From: Aliibacillus thermotolerans
GTDB taxonomy: Bacteria; Bacillota; Bacilli; Bacillales; Marinococcaceae
Length of the DNA stretch: 64,000 nt
Reading direction: 5' to 3'
Assembly: GCF_027853235.1 (NCBI RefSeq)
Contig: NZ_WKJG01000013.1
Location: 1-64,000, forward strand
The notes below the pieces were generated by a model. The model was not told the origin of the DNA. It worked only from the letters and a program-made list of their open reading frames with translations, and ran no database searches. Positions within the stretch are counted from its first letter, which is position 1. Every line of letters begins with the position of its first letter. The translations under genes were made by a program, and so were the position numbers. Positions 1 through 9,324 of the stretch are shown here, in pieces.

Positions 1-137
1 ACCCTGTTAGAATATTCTGTGATTATCCTTTTATAAGGTGGAAGTGCTGTTAGGTGTAAAACAGTGTCTATGAAATTTTGAGAATAAGCGAGCATTTGGA
101 AGATATTCTTACTTTATTGAGGGAGGAGAAGAGAGAA

Positions 138-1628
138 ATGAAAATCAATAACAACATTCAAGCGTTAAACGCTTACCGTAACTTAAATCAAAACCAACTA
201 CAAGTCTCAAAAAACTTAGAAAAACTATCTTCCGGACTTCGGATTAACCGCGCAGCCGACGACGCAGCGGGACTTGCTATCTCTGAAAAAATGCGCTCCC
301 AAATTCGCGGTTTAAAACAAGCGGAACGAAACGCGATGGACGGTATCTCGCTCATTCAAACAGCAGAAGGAGCCATGCAAGAAATCCATTCGATGCTCCA
401 GCGTATGAGAGAACTCGCCGTCCAAGCAGCAAACGACACGAACACCGATGACGACCGAAAACAAATTCAAAAAGAAATTAACGCGCTACTAGATGAGGTC
501 GACAGTATCTCTGAGAAAACAGAATTTAATACGAAGAAGTTACTGGATGGCTCGAGTGCACATTTTTCTCGTTTTGTAACAGATGCGAATGGAGAGGAAA
601 TGAATGGGGGTAATCTACCTGCCGTGCCAACACCTGCTATTTCAAGCGCTAAATCAGGAATATATGAATTGAAAGTAACATCGGATCCAGTAAGTGTGAA
701 AGCCAGTTTTACCGACGATAATGAAGTAGGACTGAAAAATGTAAGTGTTACTGGTGAAGGGGTCCTAGGTGAGTATATCATTAAAGTGTCAGAGTATGAG
801 GCTAATGATGACGATGATTCAGCAACAGCTGAAGGTGCTAACAATAATCCAGCAACAGCTGAAGGTGCTAACAATAATCCAGCAACAGCAAATATTACAA
901 TCACCTCTCCAGATGGACAGTCCGAATTTTATGGAGGTAAAGAGCTAACTGAAGACTTATCATTAGATTTTAATGGTATTACTTTTGAGATTAATGGAAC
1001 AAAGATAGAGCGTGATGGTGATGCAACGGTGACACTTTCTGGTACGGTGACATTTAAATTAACCCTTGACGGGGAAGAGTTAGACGAAGTGAACGATATC
1101 ACAGAAGGTACTTTTTCTGTTAATGGTGATAATGTAATGGTTCAAACTGTTGTTCAAGGGTTAGAGATTCAACTGAACAATGAAGTACAAGCAGGTGAAA
1201 CTTCTACTTTCCAAATCGCAAATGATGCGCTTGCTTTTCAAATTGGACCGAATAGTGAACAGCAAGTGCTAGTTGATATTCCAATAATGAATGCGAAAGA
1301 ACTTGGTTTAAAAGATGGAGAAGAGTATATTTCCGTTATGACTCACGAAGATGCAGATGCTGCTATTGCTGCTTTTGATGCTGCGATAAATAAAGTTTCT
1401 GATGCGAGAGCACAATTAGGTGCGGTGCAAAACCGGTTAGAACATACGATCAACAACTTACAAGTGACTCATGAAAACTTAACGGCGGCGGAATCTCGCA
1501 TTCGCGATGCCGATATGGCCCTTGAAATGACCGAGTTTACTCGGAACAACATTATTAACCAGTCAGCAACGGCGATGCTTGCCCAAGCGAACCAACTACC
1601 ACAAGGAGTATTACAACTACTTCAATAA
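138..1628 (+). CDS. hag: Flagellin with expanded variable domain
   Basis: Flagellin, the structural subunit of the flagellar filament, exported through the flagellar type III apparatus. Residues 1 to about 140 form the conserved N-terminal D0/D1 helices (start [16 protein letters not shown], then [20 protein letters not shown]). About the last 100 residues form the C-terminal D1/D0 helices ([12 protein letters not shown], ending [12 protein letters not shown]). Between them lies a roughly 250-residue variable region rich in Asp, Thr and Asn with a 10-residue repeat. At 496 aa it is much longer than the roughly 300-aa B. subtilis Hag. The ATG at 138 is chosen because GGGAGGAG lies just upstream and the conserved N-terminus starts there; the open frame extends further upstream without meaning. 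I saw no clear sigma-D promoter in the 137 upstream bases. A strong terminator follows. Confidence 0.96.
   Translation: MKINNNIQALNAYRNLNQNQLQVSKNLEKLSSGLRINRAADDAAGLAISEKMRSQIRGLKQAERNAMDGISLIQTAEGAMQEIHSMLQRMRELAVQAANDTNTDDDRKQIQKEINALLDEVDSISEKTEFNTKKLLDGSSAHFSRFVTDANGEEMNGGNLPAVPTPAISSAKSGIYELKVTSDPVSVKASFTDDNEVGLKNVSVTGEGVLGEYIIKVSEYEANDDDDSATAEGANNNPATAEGANNNPATANITITSPDGQSEFYGGKELTEDLSLDFNGITFEINGTKIERDGDATVTLSGTVTFKLTLDGEELDEVNDITEGTFSVNGDNVMVQTVVQGLEIQLNNEVQAGETSTFQIANDALAFQIGPNSEQQVLVDIPIMNAKELGLKDGEEYISVMTHEDADAAIAAFDAAINKVSDARAQLGAVQNRLEHTINNLQVTHENLTAAESRIRDADMALEMTEFTRNNIINQSATAMLAQANQLPQGVLQLLQ
821..889 (+). repeat. 30-bp tandem repeat inside flagellin
   Basis: Two identical 30-bp copies (821-850 and 851-880) and the first 9 bases of a third encode repeats of the peptide [10 protein letters not shown] in the surface-exposed variable domain. 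The unit is a multiple of three, so gain or loss of copies keeps the reading frame. Confidence 0.95.
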
Positions 1629-1634
1629 TTTTTT

Positions 1635-1670
1635 GAAACGTGCTACGATACGAGTAGCACGTTTCTCTTA
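1635..1670 (+). terminator. Intrinsic terminator after flagellin
   Basis: A 12-bp perfect stem (GAAACGTGCTAC paired with GTAGCACGTTTC) with a 7-base loop, followed by a short pyrimidine-rich tract just after the flagellin stop codon. Confidence 0.85.
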
Positions 1671-1684
1671 AAGGTTGTGAAGCG

Positions 1685-2128
1685 ATGGATATTCAACGAG
1701 TGATGCAAACGGGGGTTGCTCCGCCTACGAGTAAAACGAAGCAAGAACAAGTGACATCATCCGTCACTTTTACCGAAATTATTAATCAGCGCAGAGAAGA
1801 AAAAGCGTATGAACGGTTTACGAAGATGATTGAAGAGATTGATCATCAAGGGAAGCTGTTGGCGGAATCCCGCACGGTGGAGACGTTAAGAAAATATAAA
1901 CAGCTCGTGAAAGATTTTCTTGAAGAAGCGGTGGAGCACGGTTTGAAAGTGGAAGAACGGCGCGGTTTTAACCGCCGGGGTCGCACGAAGTTGTACAAAA
2001 TAGTAGAAGAAGTGGACAAAAAGCTTATTGAGTTGACGGACGCCGTGCTTGCGCAAGAAAAGAAAAGAATCGACATTCTTGATAAGGTCGGTGAAATTCA
2101 AGGCTTGCTCGTAAACGTATATGCATAA
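1685..2128 (+). CDS. YaaR family protein (DUF327)
   Basis: A 147-aa hydrophilic, mostly helical protein of the YaaR/DUF327 family, recognised by the central part (ERFTKMIEEIDHQGKLLAESRTVE), the VEERRGFNRRGRTKLY motif and the end IQGLLVNVYA. The family is widespread in Firmicutes and its biochemical role is not established. No signal peptide or membrane segment is visible. The start follows an AAAGGTTGTGA ribosome binding site. It lies 57 bp downstream of flagellin but is separated from it by a strong terminator, and its own terminator follows, so it probably forms a single-gene unit. Position beside flagellin is suggestive of a motility link only by context. Confidence 0.85.
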   Translation: MDIQRVMQTGVAPPTSKTKQEQVTSSVTFTEIINQRREEKAYERFTKMIEEIDHQGKLLAESRTVETLRKYKQLVKDFLEEAVEHGLKVEERRGFNRRGRTKLYKIVEEVDKKLIELTDAVLAQEKKRIDILDKVGEIQGLLVNVYA

Positions 2129-2130
2129 AC

Positions 2131-2170
2131 GGGAAAGAACTATTCAAATGAGTAGTTCTTTCCTTTTTTA
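2131..2170 (+). terminator. Intrinsic terminator after YaaR gene
   Basis: GGAAAGAACTA at 2132-2142 pairs with TAGTTCTTTCC at 2153-2163, followed by a T-rich tract. Confidence 0.85.
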
Positions 2171-2446
2171 AAATGACCGACTTTTCACTCAAGAAAAGAA
2201 GTAGTAAACATTTTAGTATAGTGAACAAATATTCATTTTATTATAAAAATAAAATCATAATTAAATAAAACCACTGATACCGCCGCTATTTTTTTTGGAC
2301 TAAAACATAAAAAGGTTGTACATCGCAAAAAGCTCTTCACTTTTTCAAATAGTCAAATATCCATTCATATGGTATACTAAAAGGCATTAAATCAACGAAA
2401 TTACCGTAATTTTTTGCACATATTGACAGAAAAGTGAGGGAGAAAG
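2171..2446 (+). promoter_or_regulatory. AT-rich leader upstream of citramalate synthase
   Basis: The 276 bases between the YaaR terminator and cimA hold no gene. A possible sigma-A promoter is TATACT at 2373-2378 with a weak TAGTCA at 2350-2355 (17-bp spacer). I looked for a T-box (TGGNACCGCG core) and did not find one. Confidence 0.4.
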
Positions 2447-4066
2447 TTGGAGGAGCAAGTAAAGTTATATGACACAACACTCCGGGATGGAACGCAAGGA
2501 GAGGGAATTAGTTTATCAGTGGAAGATAAACTAAAAATCGCAAAAAAATTAGATCAACTTGGAATCCATTACATTGAAGGAGGATGGCCTGGAAGTAACC
2601 CGAAAGATATGAACTTTTTTGAGAGGGCGAAAGAGTTACAGTTGGAACAAGCTGTGATTACCGCGTTTGGTAGTACTCGCCGTCCGAATATAGAAACGGA
2701 AAGAGATCCGAACTTACAGCGCATTTTAGACAGTGGTGTGAAAGCGGCGGCGATCTTTGGGAAAACGTGGGACTTTCACGTGACAGAAGCGCTTCAGACA
2801 ACGTTGGAAGAAAATATTGCCATGATTTATGATTCCGTACGGTATTTAAAAGAAAACGGATTAGAAGTAATTTTTGATGCGGAACATTTCTTTGATGGCT
2901 ATAAACATCATCGTGATTATGCGCTGGAAGCGATTAAAGCAGCAGAGAAAGCAGGAGCCGATTGTTTAGCTCTTTGCGATACGAACGGAGGGACCCTTCC
3001 GTCTGAAATTGCGGAAATTGTGAAGCACGTTACTGAGGAAGTATCGATTACAGTAGGTATTCATTGCCACAATGACTGTGAATTGGCAGTGGCGAACTCA
3101 TTAGAAGCAGTGAAAGCGGGAGCTCGGCATATTCAAGGGACATTTAACGGGTATGGAGAGCGATCCGGCAATGCCAATCTCGTCTCCATTATTCCGAATT
3201 TACAGCTGAAGATGAATGTCCCGGTCGTCTCCGACGAACAATTACAACAACTGACCAATGCTTCTAAATATATTCATGAGCTAGCCAATCAAACGCCGCC
3301 AAACAATCAACCATTTACAGGAAAGAGTGCTTTTGCCCATAAAGGTGGCATGCATGTGAGTGCCGTATTAAAACATCCGGAAACGTATGAACACATTCAA
3401 CCGGAAAAAATAGGAAATGAACGTCGCGTCCTTGTTTCTGAATTATCCGGGCAAAGCAATTTACTTTTTAAAGCGAAGGAGCTTGGCATTTCTCTTGATA
3501 AAAACGATCCGGTTGTGAAAGAATTGATTCAAAAAGTAAAAGAAATGGAACACCGTGGCTACCAATACGAAGCGGCGGAAGCTTCCTTTGAACTATTGTT
3601 GCGAGAAGGAATAGGAGAATCTTACAAATATTTCACCCTCGACCACTTTAATATTCTTACGCAAAAAGATGGTGATTTTACTACGGAAGTACTTGTTAAG
3701 TTAAACGTGCAAGGCGATTCCGTGGTGACGGCTGCAGAAGGAAACGGACCGGTAAACGCTTTGGACCACGCCCTTCGAAAAGCGATTGGAGAGTATTATC
3801 CTCTCGTAAATGAGATGTACTTATCCGACTATAAAGTCCGCGTTCTAGATGGAGGAGATGGAACGGCATCCACGGTACGCGTACTAATTGAATCGACGAA
3901 CGGTAAAACGACATGGAGTACCATTGGTGTATCCACCAATGTGATTGAGGCAAGTTGGTATGCATTGGAAGATAGTATTCGCTACTACTTTATGAAGGAA
4001 GAGCATCGCTTGGAAAAAAATAACGTCGTGGCGTTTATTCCAGAAGCTGGAGTAAAAAATCATTAA
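2447..4066 (+). CDS. cimA: (R)-citramalate synthase
   Basis: Condenses pyruvate and acetyl-CoA to (R)-citramalate, the first step of the threonine-independent route to 2-oxobutyrate and isoleucine. The HMGL-like TIM-barrel opens with the substrate/metal motif [15 protein letters not shown]; the metal-binding HCHND lies near residue 205 and [12 protein letters not shown] follows. About 400-530 is the LeuA-type regulatory dimerisation domain ([20 protein letters not shown]). The 539-aa length and motifs fit the CimA subfamily rather than 2-isopropylmalate or homocitrate synthase. Translation starts at TTG after GTGAGGGAGAAAG. It is followed 21 bp later by trpB, probably in one transcript that ends at a shared terminator. 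Substrate specificity within the LeuA/CimA superfamily is inferred from sequence. Confidence 0.88.
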   Translation: MEEQVKLYDTTLRDGTQGEGISLSVEDKLKIAKKLDQLGIHYIEGGWPGSNPKDMNFFERAKELQLEQAVITAFGSTRRPNIETERDPNLQRILDSGVKAAAIFGKTWDFHVTEALQTTLEENIAMIYDSVRYLKENGLEVIFDAEHFFDGYKHHRDYALEAIKAAEKAGADCLALCDTNGGTLPSEIAEIVKHVTEEVSITVGIHCHNDCELAVANSLEAVKAGARHIQGTFNGYGERSGNANLVSIIPNLQLKMNVPVVSDEQLQQLTNASKYIHELANQTPPNNQPFTGKSAFAHKGGMHVSAVLKHPETYEHIQPEKIGNERRVLVSELSGQSNLLFKAKELGISLDKNDPVVKELIQKVKEMEHRGYQYEAAEASFELLLREGIGESYKYFTLDHFNILTQKDGDFTTEVLVKLNVQGDSVVTAAEGNGPVNALDHALRKAIGEYYPLVNEMYLSDYKVRVLDGGDGTASTVRVLIESTNGKTTWSTIGVSTNVIEASWYALEDSIRYYFMKEEHRLEKNNVVAFIPEAGVKNH

Positions 4067-4087
4067 TGGCAATAGAAGGTGGAAAAC

Positions 4088-5260
4088 ATGGCGAAAGAAT
4101 TAACGCAAAACGAAGCAAAGGGGTATTTTGGTGAGTTTGGAGGCAGTTTTGTTCCACCGGAATTACAAACCGTGCTGGAACGCTTAGACGAGGCGTTTCA
4201 AACGTATCAAAAAGACCCTGCCTTTATGGAAGAATACAATTACTATTTGAAAGAGTACGTCGGTCGTGAAAATCCGCTCACTTTCGCGGAGAGATGGACA
4301 AAAGCGTTAGGTGGCGCAAAAATTTACTTAAAAAGAGAAGATTTAAATCATACCGGTGCCCATAAAATAAACAATGTCATTGGCCAAATTTTACTTGCAA
4401 AGAAAATGGGGGCACATCGCATTATTGCTGAAACGGGGGCGGGACAACACGGAGTTGCCACCGCTACCGCTTGTGCGATGATGGATATGGAATGTGTCAT
4501 TTACATGGGAACAGAAGACATTCGTCGCCAGGAGTTAAATGTGTTTCGGATGGAGTTGTTAGGGGCGAAAGTTGTTTCCGTGGATAAAGGAAATGGTCGC
4601 TTAAAAGATGCAGTCGATGAAGCATTAAATGACTTAGTGGAAAATTATGAGACGACTTTTTATTTGCTAGGTTCAGCAGTCGGTCCTCATCCATATCCAA
4701 AGATGGTACACTATTTCCAATCTGTCATCAGTGAAGAGTCTAAACGACAAATTCTTGAAAAAGAAGGGAAACTGCCGGATGCGGTCGTTGCTTGTGTTGG
4801 TGGCGGCAGCAATGCAATTGGTGCCTTTTCTGCGTATTTAAAGGACGAAGATGTGCGTTTAATTGGCGCAGAACCGGCAGAAGCAGCAACGCTCACTGAA
4901 GGGGTTCCGGCAGTGTTGCACGGATTTAAATGTCTTTGTTTACAAGATGAAGACGGAAATCCTGCTCCAACCAATTCTATCGCAGCGGGGCTTGATTATC
5001 CTGGCGTCGGACCAGAACATAGCGCGTTGAAATTATCGGGGAGAGCAGAGTACGAAACGGTGACGAAAGCGGAAGTCCTTGACGCATTTCAAGAGCTATC
5101 TCGTACGGAAGGAATCATTCCTGCGTTGGAAAGTGCCCATGCGTTAGCGCTTGTGAAAAAGCTTGCCCCAACGATGACGGAAGATCAAATCATCCTTGTT
5201 AACTTGTCCGGTCGCGGAGACAAAGACGTAGCGGAAGTGAAGCGATTATTGGAAGAATAA
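4088..5260 (+). CDS. trpB: Tryptophan synthase beta chain, orphan
   Basis: PLP-dependent beta subunit of tryptophan synthase, joining indole and serine. Recognised over its full 390 aa: [12 protein letters not shown], the PLP lysine in [34 protein letters not shown], the phosphate-binding glycine loop [10 protein letters not shown], and NLSGRGDKD at the end. These features match the main TrpB1 type. The start is set at ATG 4088 behind AGAAGGTGG; the open frame could begin at GTG 4079. No trpA or other trp gene is nearby, and it follows cimA by 21 bp, which is unusual. It could still pair with a TrpA encoded elsewhere. A terminator follows. Confidence 0.93.
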   Translation: MAKELTQNEAKGYFGEFGGSFVPPELQTVLERLDEAFQTYQKDPAFMEEYNYYLKEYVGRENPLTFAERWTKALGGAKIYLKREDLNHTGAHKINNVIGQILLAKKMGAHRIIAETGAGQHGVATATACAMMDMECVIYMGTEDIRRQELNVFRMELLGAKVVSVDKGNGRLKDAVDEALNDLVENYETTFYLLGSAVGPHPYPKMVHYFQSVISEESKRQILEKEGKLPDAVVACVGGGSNAIGAFSAYLKDEDVRLIGAEPAEAATLTEGVPAVLHGFKCLCLQDEDGNPAPTNSIAAGLDYPGVGPEHSALKLSGRAEYETVTKAEVLDAFQELSRTEGIIPALESAHALALVKKLAPTMTEDQIILVNLSGRGDKDVAEVKRLLEE

Positions 5261-5269
5261 AATGCTATA

Positions 5270-5311
5270 TGAAACTGGTCTTCACCGATGATGGGGAAGA
5301 CCAGTTTTTAA
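5270..5311. terminator. Bidirectional terminator between trpB and uppP
   Basis: AAACTGGTCTTC pairs with GAAGACCAGTTT (12 bp), followed by T5 on the plus strand and preceded by A-rich sequence, so it can serve the converging trpB and uppP genes. Confidence 0.85.
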
Positions 5312-6136
5312 TTATAGCACGGTTGCTTCATCTAAAAAGGCAAGGACGATGGCGGCAAGAAGAAAACAATAAAGAGCAAAATAAATAAGACGCCCTTTTT
5401 TCAAAAAATCAATCAACCAGATGATTCCAATGAGAGAAGTGACAAAGGACGTAATAAAAGCAGCAATTAACGGTCCCGTTCCAATCGTACGAAAAGATCC
5501 CGCTGAAATATCAGTAATGGCTAAAACAGAGGAACCTAAAATAACCGGGATGGATAGCAAAAAGGAAAAACGAACCGCTGTATCCCTATTCAGTCCTGTA
5601 TATAAACCTGCAATCAGAGTACTTCCTGAACGGGAAATTCCAGGAATAACGGCGAGAGTTTGAACAAAACCAATGATGATTGCGTCAAACCAAGACATTT
5701 CTGATTCTGATTTGTTTCCAACTTGATGAAAACGTTCAATCGCAATTAAGAAAATCCCCGTAAGTGCCAATGCAATAGCAATCATTATTGGCGTTTTCAA
5801 TGCGTTTCCCACAACATCTTCTAACATGACACCGAGAAGTCCAGTAATCATCGTAGCTACAATTAAATATAATCCAAAATAAAATTCCGAACGATCTTCT
5901 TTCTCTCTTTTTGCAAGATATCGAAAAAATGCTGAAACGATGTGCGTAATATCTCTCCAAAAAAATAAAATGACCGCAATAATAGAGCCGAGATGCAAGA
6001 AAATTTCAAAAGAAAGACCTGGGATCGAATATCCGAGTAGTAGTTGCGCAATGATGATGTGGGCGGTACTGGATATTGGTAAAAACTCGGCAATTCCTTG
6101 TACTGCACCAAGTATAATTGCTTCCACAATGCTCAA
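5312..6136 (-). CDS. uppP: Undecaprenyl-diphosphatase
   Basis: Integral membrane phosphatase (BacA/UppP family) that converts undecaprenyl diphosphate to the monophosphate for cell-wall lipid carrier recycling; overproduction gives bacitracin resistance in other bacteria. The two family motifs are present: QGIAEFLPISSTAHI near the N-terminus and PGISRSGSTLIAG near residue 170. Several hydrophobic helices span the protein. The frame is open from GTG at 6145, but AAGGAG on the minus strand overlaps that codon; TTG at 6136 has an 8-nt spacing and is chosen, giving 274 aa. It is a single gene convergent with trpB and divergent from the ResA-like gene. Confidence 0.93.
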   Translation of the reverse strand: MSIVEAIILGAVQGIAEFLPISSTAHIIIAQLLLGYSIPGLSFEIFLHLGSIIAVILFFWRDITHIVSAFFRYLAKREKEDRSEFYFGLYLIVATMITGLLGVMLEDVVGNALKTPIMIAIALALTGIFLIAIERFHQVGNKSESEMSWFDAIIIGFVQTLAVIPGISRSGSTLIAGLYTGLNRDTAVRFSFLLSIPVILGSSVLAITDISAGSFRTIGTGPLIAAFITSFVTSLIGIIWLIDFLKKGRLIYFALYCFLLAAIVLAFLDEATVL

Positions 6137-6316
6137 TGTGATCACTCCTTATGTATCCTTAGATAGTGTAGCAAAAGTGCCTCCAACTTGGAAGCGTCTT
6201 TTGGTCGATCGGAAATATTCTACGTGAACGTTTTCCACACTTGTCTATACTTATTCAATTAATGAGTAAACATTTCATGATAAAATGAAAACATAAAGTT
6301 GACCAGGAGGGAGACG

Positions 6317-6850
6317 ATGAACAAATCCGTTTTTTCAAGAATTGTGCTCGTAATGGCGGTGATTGCGGGCGTTTATGTCATTTTGACGAATCTTACGTTA
6401 AATAAAGTAGGGATAGAAATAGGGGATCAGGCACCAGATTACACATTACCGACGTTTGAGGGTGAATCTCGTTCTTTGTCAGATTATGAAGGGAATATTA
6501 TAGTGATGAATATGTGGGCGTCTTGGTGTGAGCCTTGTACGAGGGAAATACCTGATTTAATGAAACTGCACGATACATATGATGAGGTGACGCTAGTCAC
6601 AGTGAATATGAATTCTTATGAAAGAAACCGTGAAGATGCCGAGGCGTTTGTTCGAGACTTTCAAATGGACCGTATCCCATCTTTGATTGATGAAGAAGGA
6701 GAAGTCGCTTCTCTTTATCAATTACAACATTTACCTACCACCTATGTGATGGATGAAAATCGTGTCATCGTCGATCGCATTGATGGAGAAACGACTTTTG
6801 AACAATTAGAAGCGCGTCTTGCGAACCATTTTTCCCATTTGGAAGAATAA
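6317..6850 (+). CDS. Membrane-anchored thiol-disulfide oxidoreductase, ResA-like
   Basis: A 177-aa protein with one N-terminal hydrophobic anchor (about residues 7-27) and a TlpA/ResA-type thioredoxin fold outside the membrane. The redox motif WASWCEPC matches ResA (CEPC), and the cis-proline loop is HLPTTYV. ResA-type proteins reduce the cysteines of apocytochrome c before heme attachment. B. subtilis resA lies directly upstream of resB, but here resB has no such neighbour, so this gene about 37 kb away may supply the function; StoA-like or other roles are possible. The start ATG follows AGGAGGGAGACG. No obvious operon partner. Confidence 0.82.
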   Translation: MNKSVFSRIVLVMAVIAGVYVILTNLTLNKVGIEIGDQAPDYTLPTFEGESRSLSDYEGNIIVMNMWASWCEPCTREIPDLMKLHDTYDEVTLVTVNMNSYERNREDAEAFVRDFQMDRIPSLIDEEGEVASLYQLQHLPTTYVMDENRVIVDRIDGETTFEQLEARLANHFSHLEE

Positions 6851-6911
6851 TGACATAGGGAATGAGGGATAATTGTTTTTTTACTACATACATTGGATTG
6901 AGGTGGTCCCT

Positions 6912-8519
6912 ATGTATGTAGAAAAAAACGTTCGTGTTGTTCGTATTTTAGAAGAAAATGAAGACGTGCAAAAAATTGCAACGGATGGGGGAGCAGGACG
7001 AGCGATTCTTTATCGGAAATTATTACCGAAAGTAGTACCGGGAGATATTGTCCGTGTGAATGTAACTGCAACGACATTGAAGCTCGGTACGGGAGGATGG
7101 GATATTGTCATCTCCACTTCCCAACCATTTTTTACGTCGACTGAAAAAGGACATATTATGAAAGCTCGTTATACTTCGAGTCAACATAGCGTCAATGCGG
7201 TAGATGCGCCAGAACATGAAGACCACGATTTTTTTCAACACAATTTTGATTTACGAGGAAAAAAAATACTTCTCGCGGAATTACATAGTATGTTACCTGT
7301 ACTTTTAGGTGTGATTTTGACAAGATATCAAGCAAAGACGGTCGGTGTCATTTTATCCGACGAAGCAGCGATACCTGCCGGATATAGTGATCATATGCAA
7401 TATTGGAAACAACATGAACGAGTGACGGTCGTGACCACGGGGCAAGCTTTTGGCGGAGAGATCGAGACCACAACCATCCCCAATGCAATACAATGGCTTG
7501 TGATGAAACGAAAGGCAGATGTTCTTATCATTTCGATGGGACACGGAACCATTGGTACGAACACACCTTATGGTTTTAGCGGGATGGCGCTTGCGCATTG
7601 GGCTAACCTCGTCGGTGCTTTAGGCGGTATTCCTATTTGGATTCCTCGTTTATCTTTTCAAGAAAAACGTAAACGCCATTACGGTTTGAGTCATCATACC
7701 CTCACACCGTTAAAACATTTCACCTACGTACCGTCTCTTCTGCCGTTGCCGTTATTACCAAAAGAACAACACCATTTTTTGAAAAATCAACTTAAATTAT
7801 TACGGGACGCACCGGTAACCGTGATTTACGTCCAAGTGGAGAAGTGGTACGCTCATTTTAAACGTTGGTACCCAACATACCCATTACCTCTTCGAACGAT
7901 GGGGCGTCCTGTGACAAATATTCCAGAATTTATTCAAGGCATTTTAGCAGCAGTTGCATTAAGCGGGAAGGAGATTGCTATGGATTTTCGTGAAAAAACG
8001 ATTCGAACAAAGTCTATTTATAAAGGGAAAATTATTGACGTGAATGTCTATGATGTATCTTTACCGAACGGAGGAGAAAGCAAACGAGAAGTAGCCCATC
8101 ATCCCGGTGCTGTGGCAGTCATTGCGATGACCGAGTCGGGAAAAATTGTTCTCGTTCGTCAATTTCGCAAAGCGTTGGAAAAAGAGATTTATGAAATACC
8201 GGCTGGAAAACTGGAACAAGGGGAAGCACCAATTGAAACGGCTTATCGAGAATTAGAAGAAGAAACCGGATACCGCGCAAAGGAATTAACGGAAATTACT
8301 TCCTTTTACACGTCTCCAGGTTTTTCCGATGAAATTATCTATCTGTTTGAAGCAAAACAGTTATCCAAAGGAGTGGCACAAGGGGACGAAGATGAATTTG
8401 TAGAAATGGTGGAAGTCACTTTAGAAGAAGCTCAACAAATGATAAAAACAAAAGCGATTCATGATGCGAAAACGGTGTTTGCGATTTATTACCTATTACA
8501 ACAAAAGGAGCAGGAATAG
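6912..8519 (+). CDS. Fusion of DUF3866 protein and NUDIX ADP-ribose pyrophosphatase
   Basis: A 535-aa two-domain protein. Residues 1 to about 350 match the DUF3866 family (GDIVRVNVTATTLKLGTGGW near the N-terminus; function unknown). Residues 357-535 are a complete NudF-type NUDIX hydrolase that cleaves ADP-ribose to AMP and ribose 5-phosphate, with the Nudix box reading GKLEQGEAPIETAYRELEEE then TGY. The joint falls at an in-frame ATG at 7980, which has AAGGAG six bases upstream, exactly like an independent nudF start. Separate nudF expression from this internal site is therefore possible. The first start is ATG 6912 behind GAGGTGG; an upstream in-frame codon at 6873 lacks a good ribosome binding site. 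In B. subtilis nudF also lies just upstream of spoIIM and fur. Confidence 0.88.
   Translation: MYVEKNVRVVRILEENEDVQKIATDGGAGRAILYRKLLPKVVPGDIVRVNVTATTLKLGTGGWDIVISTSQPFFTSTEKGHIMKARYTSSQHSVNAVDAPEHEDHDFFQHNFDLRGKKILLAELHSMLPVLLGVILTRYQAKTVGVILSDEAAIPAGYSDHMQYWKQHERVTVVTTGQAFGGEIETTTIPNAIQWLVMKRKADVLIISMGHGTIGTNTPYGFSGMALAHWANLVGALGGIPIWIPRLSFQEKRKRHYGLSHHTLTPLKHFTYVPSLLPLPLLPKEQHHFLKNQLKLLRDAPVTVIYVQVEKWYAHFKRWYPTYPLPLRTMGRPVTNIPEFIQGILAAVALSGKEIAMDFREKTIRTKSIYKGKIIDVNVYDVSLPNGGESKREVAHHPGAVAVIAMTESGKIVLVRQFRKALEKEIYEIPAGKLEQGEAPIETAYRELEEETGYRAKELTEITSFYTSPGFSDEIIYLFEAKQLSKGVAQGDEDEFVEMVEVTLEEAQQMIKTKAIHDAKTVFAIYYLLQQKEQE
7968..7982 (+). promoter_or_regulatory. Internal ribosome binding site and ATG for a stand-alone NudF
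   Basis: AAGGAG at 7968-7973, a 6-nt spacer and ATG at 7980-7982 sit inside the DUF3866-NUDIX reading frame at the domain border. The predicted internal product starts MDFREKTIRTKSIYKG, the usual NudF N-terminus. Confidence 0.6.
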
Positions 8520-8572
8520 ATTTCGTTTCTTTTTCATAGATTGGAATATGTCCTGAAAAGGGGGGCAATTCC

Positions 8573-9211
8573 ATGAAAGAAAACATCATCCATATACTTC
8601 GGCAGCATTGGTATGAATGCCGATCCTTTTACTGGTTTTCGCTCGTATTGTTGTTTATGGGTGTTTTGTTTGGTGCCGTATTAGTAAACAGTTTATCGTT
8701 ACCGTTAAAAAATGATTTATATGGCTTTTTACAATCGTTTTTAGTCACCTTTGAAAACAGTGCCGATGTCACCAATCGAGAGATTTTTTTGCGCAGCTTT
8801 ACCCACCATGGAGGATATATCGGGTTGATGTGGGTATTGGGGCTGTCGGTAGCCGGCGTTCCGTTTATATTAATTTTATTATTTTTAAAAGGGGTCGTGT
8901 CCGGATTTACGATTGGATTTTTAGTGCAACAAATGGGCGCAAGTGGATTTTTTCTCTCTTTTGCGTCAATTTTTCCTCAAAATTTGGTCATTATCCCCGT
9001 GTATATGGTGATGGCAGTCGTTTCCATTGTCATGTCTCTTCAAATTATTAAACATTTATTTAAACAGAATCGGACAACCTTAGTACCTTCTGCGATCGGA
9101 AAATCGGTGGTTGTCTTTGCGCTGATGCTTATTTGTCTCGGAATTGGTGCGTTTATCGAAGGATATTTTACGCCTATCTTCATGCGGGGGGTTATTCAAT
9201 GGTTCATGTGA
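8573..9211 (+). CDS. spoIIM: Stage II sporulation protein M
   Basis: SpoIIM is a polytopic membrane protein of the SpoIID-SpoIIM-SpoIIP machine that hydrolyses peptidoglycan during forespore engulfment. The 212-aa product has five hydrophobic segments and the family pattern with a long extracytoplasmic loop after the first helix and the FIEGYFTP end. The start ATG follows AAAAGGGGGGCA. It lies between the nudF fusion and fur, as in B. subtilis. A sequence resembling a sigma-E minus-10 element (CATAGATT, 8536-8543) lies upstream, which would fit mother-cell expression but is a weak match. Confidence 0.92.
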   Translation: MKENIIHILRQHWYECRSFYWFSLVLLFMGVLFGAVLVNSLSLPLKNDLYGFLQSFLVTFENSADVTNREIFLRSFTHHGGYIGLMWVLGLSVAGVPFILILLFLKGVVSGFTIGFLVQQMGASGFFLSFASIFPQNLVIIPVYMVMAVVSIVMSLQIIKHLFKQNRTTLVPSAIGKSVVVFALMLICLGIGAFIEGYFTPIFMRGVIQWFM

Positions 9212-9219
9212 TATTTAAA

Positions 9220-9257
9220 TTATAATAATTCTAAATTTCTTTTTATAATAATTATTA
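9220..9257 (+). promoter_or_regulatory. Two PerR-box-like operators upstream of fur
   Basis: TTATAATAATTCTAA at 9220-9234 and TTATAATAATTATTA at 9243-9257 each differ by one base from the PerR box consensus TTATAATNATTATAA. B. subtilis fur is itself a PerR-regulon gene, so direct peroxide/metal control is plausible here. Fur-type binding cannot be excluded because the two box types overlap. Confidence 0.65.
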
Positions 9258-9258
9258 T

Positions 9259-9287
9259 TTGACACCTTCCCTTCCTATTACTATAAT
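9259..9287 (+). promoter_or_regulatory. Consensus sigma-A promoter of fur
   Basis: TTGACA at 9259-9264, a 17-bp spacer, and TATAAT at 9282-9287: a perfect match to the housekeeping promoter, abutting the second PerR-like box. Confidence 0.85.
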
Positions 9288-9324
9288 AAATACGTAAGCC
9301 GTTAAAAGTAAGGGGAGAGTGGAT

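Noticed and set aside
467-904. 145-residue open frame on the minus strand inside flagellin
   Set aside because: It is antisense to the variable domain, has repeat-derived composition and no convincing ribosome binding site; it is a shadow of the coding strand.
2171-2446. Possible T-box or other riboswitch upstream of cimA-trpB
   Set aside because: No TGGNACCGCG core or T-box leader stems are visible; the region is simply AT-rich.
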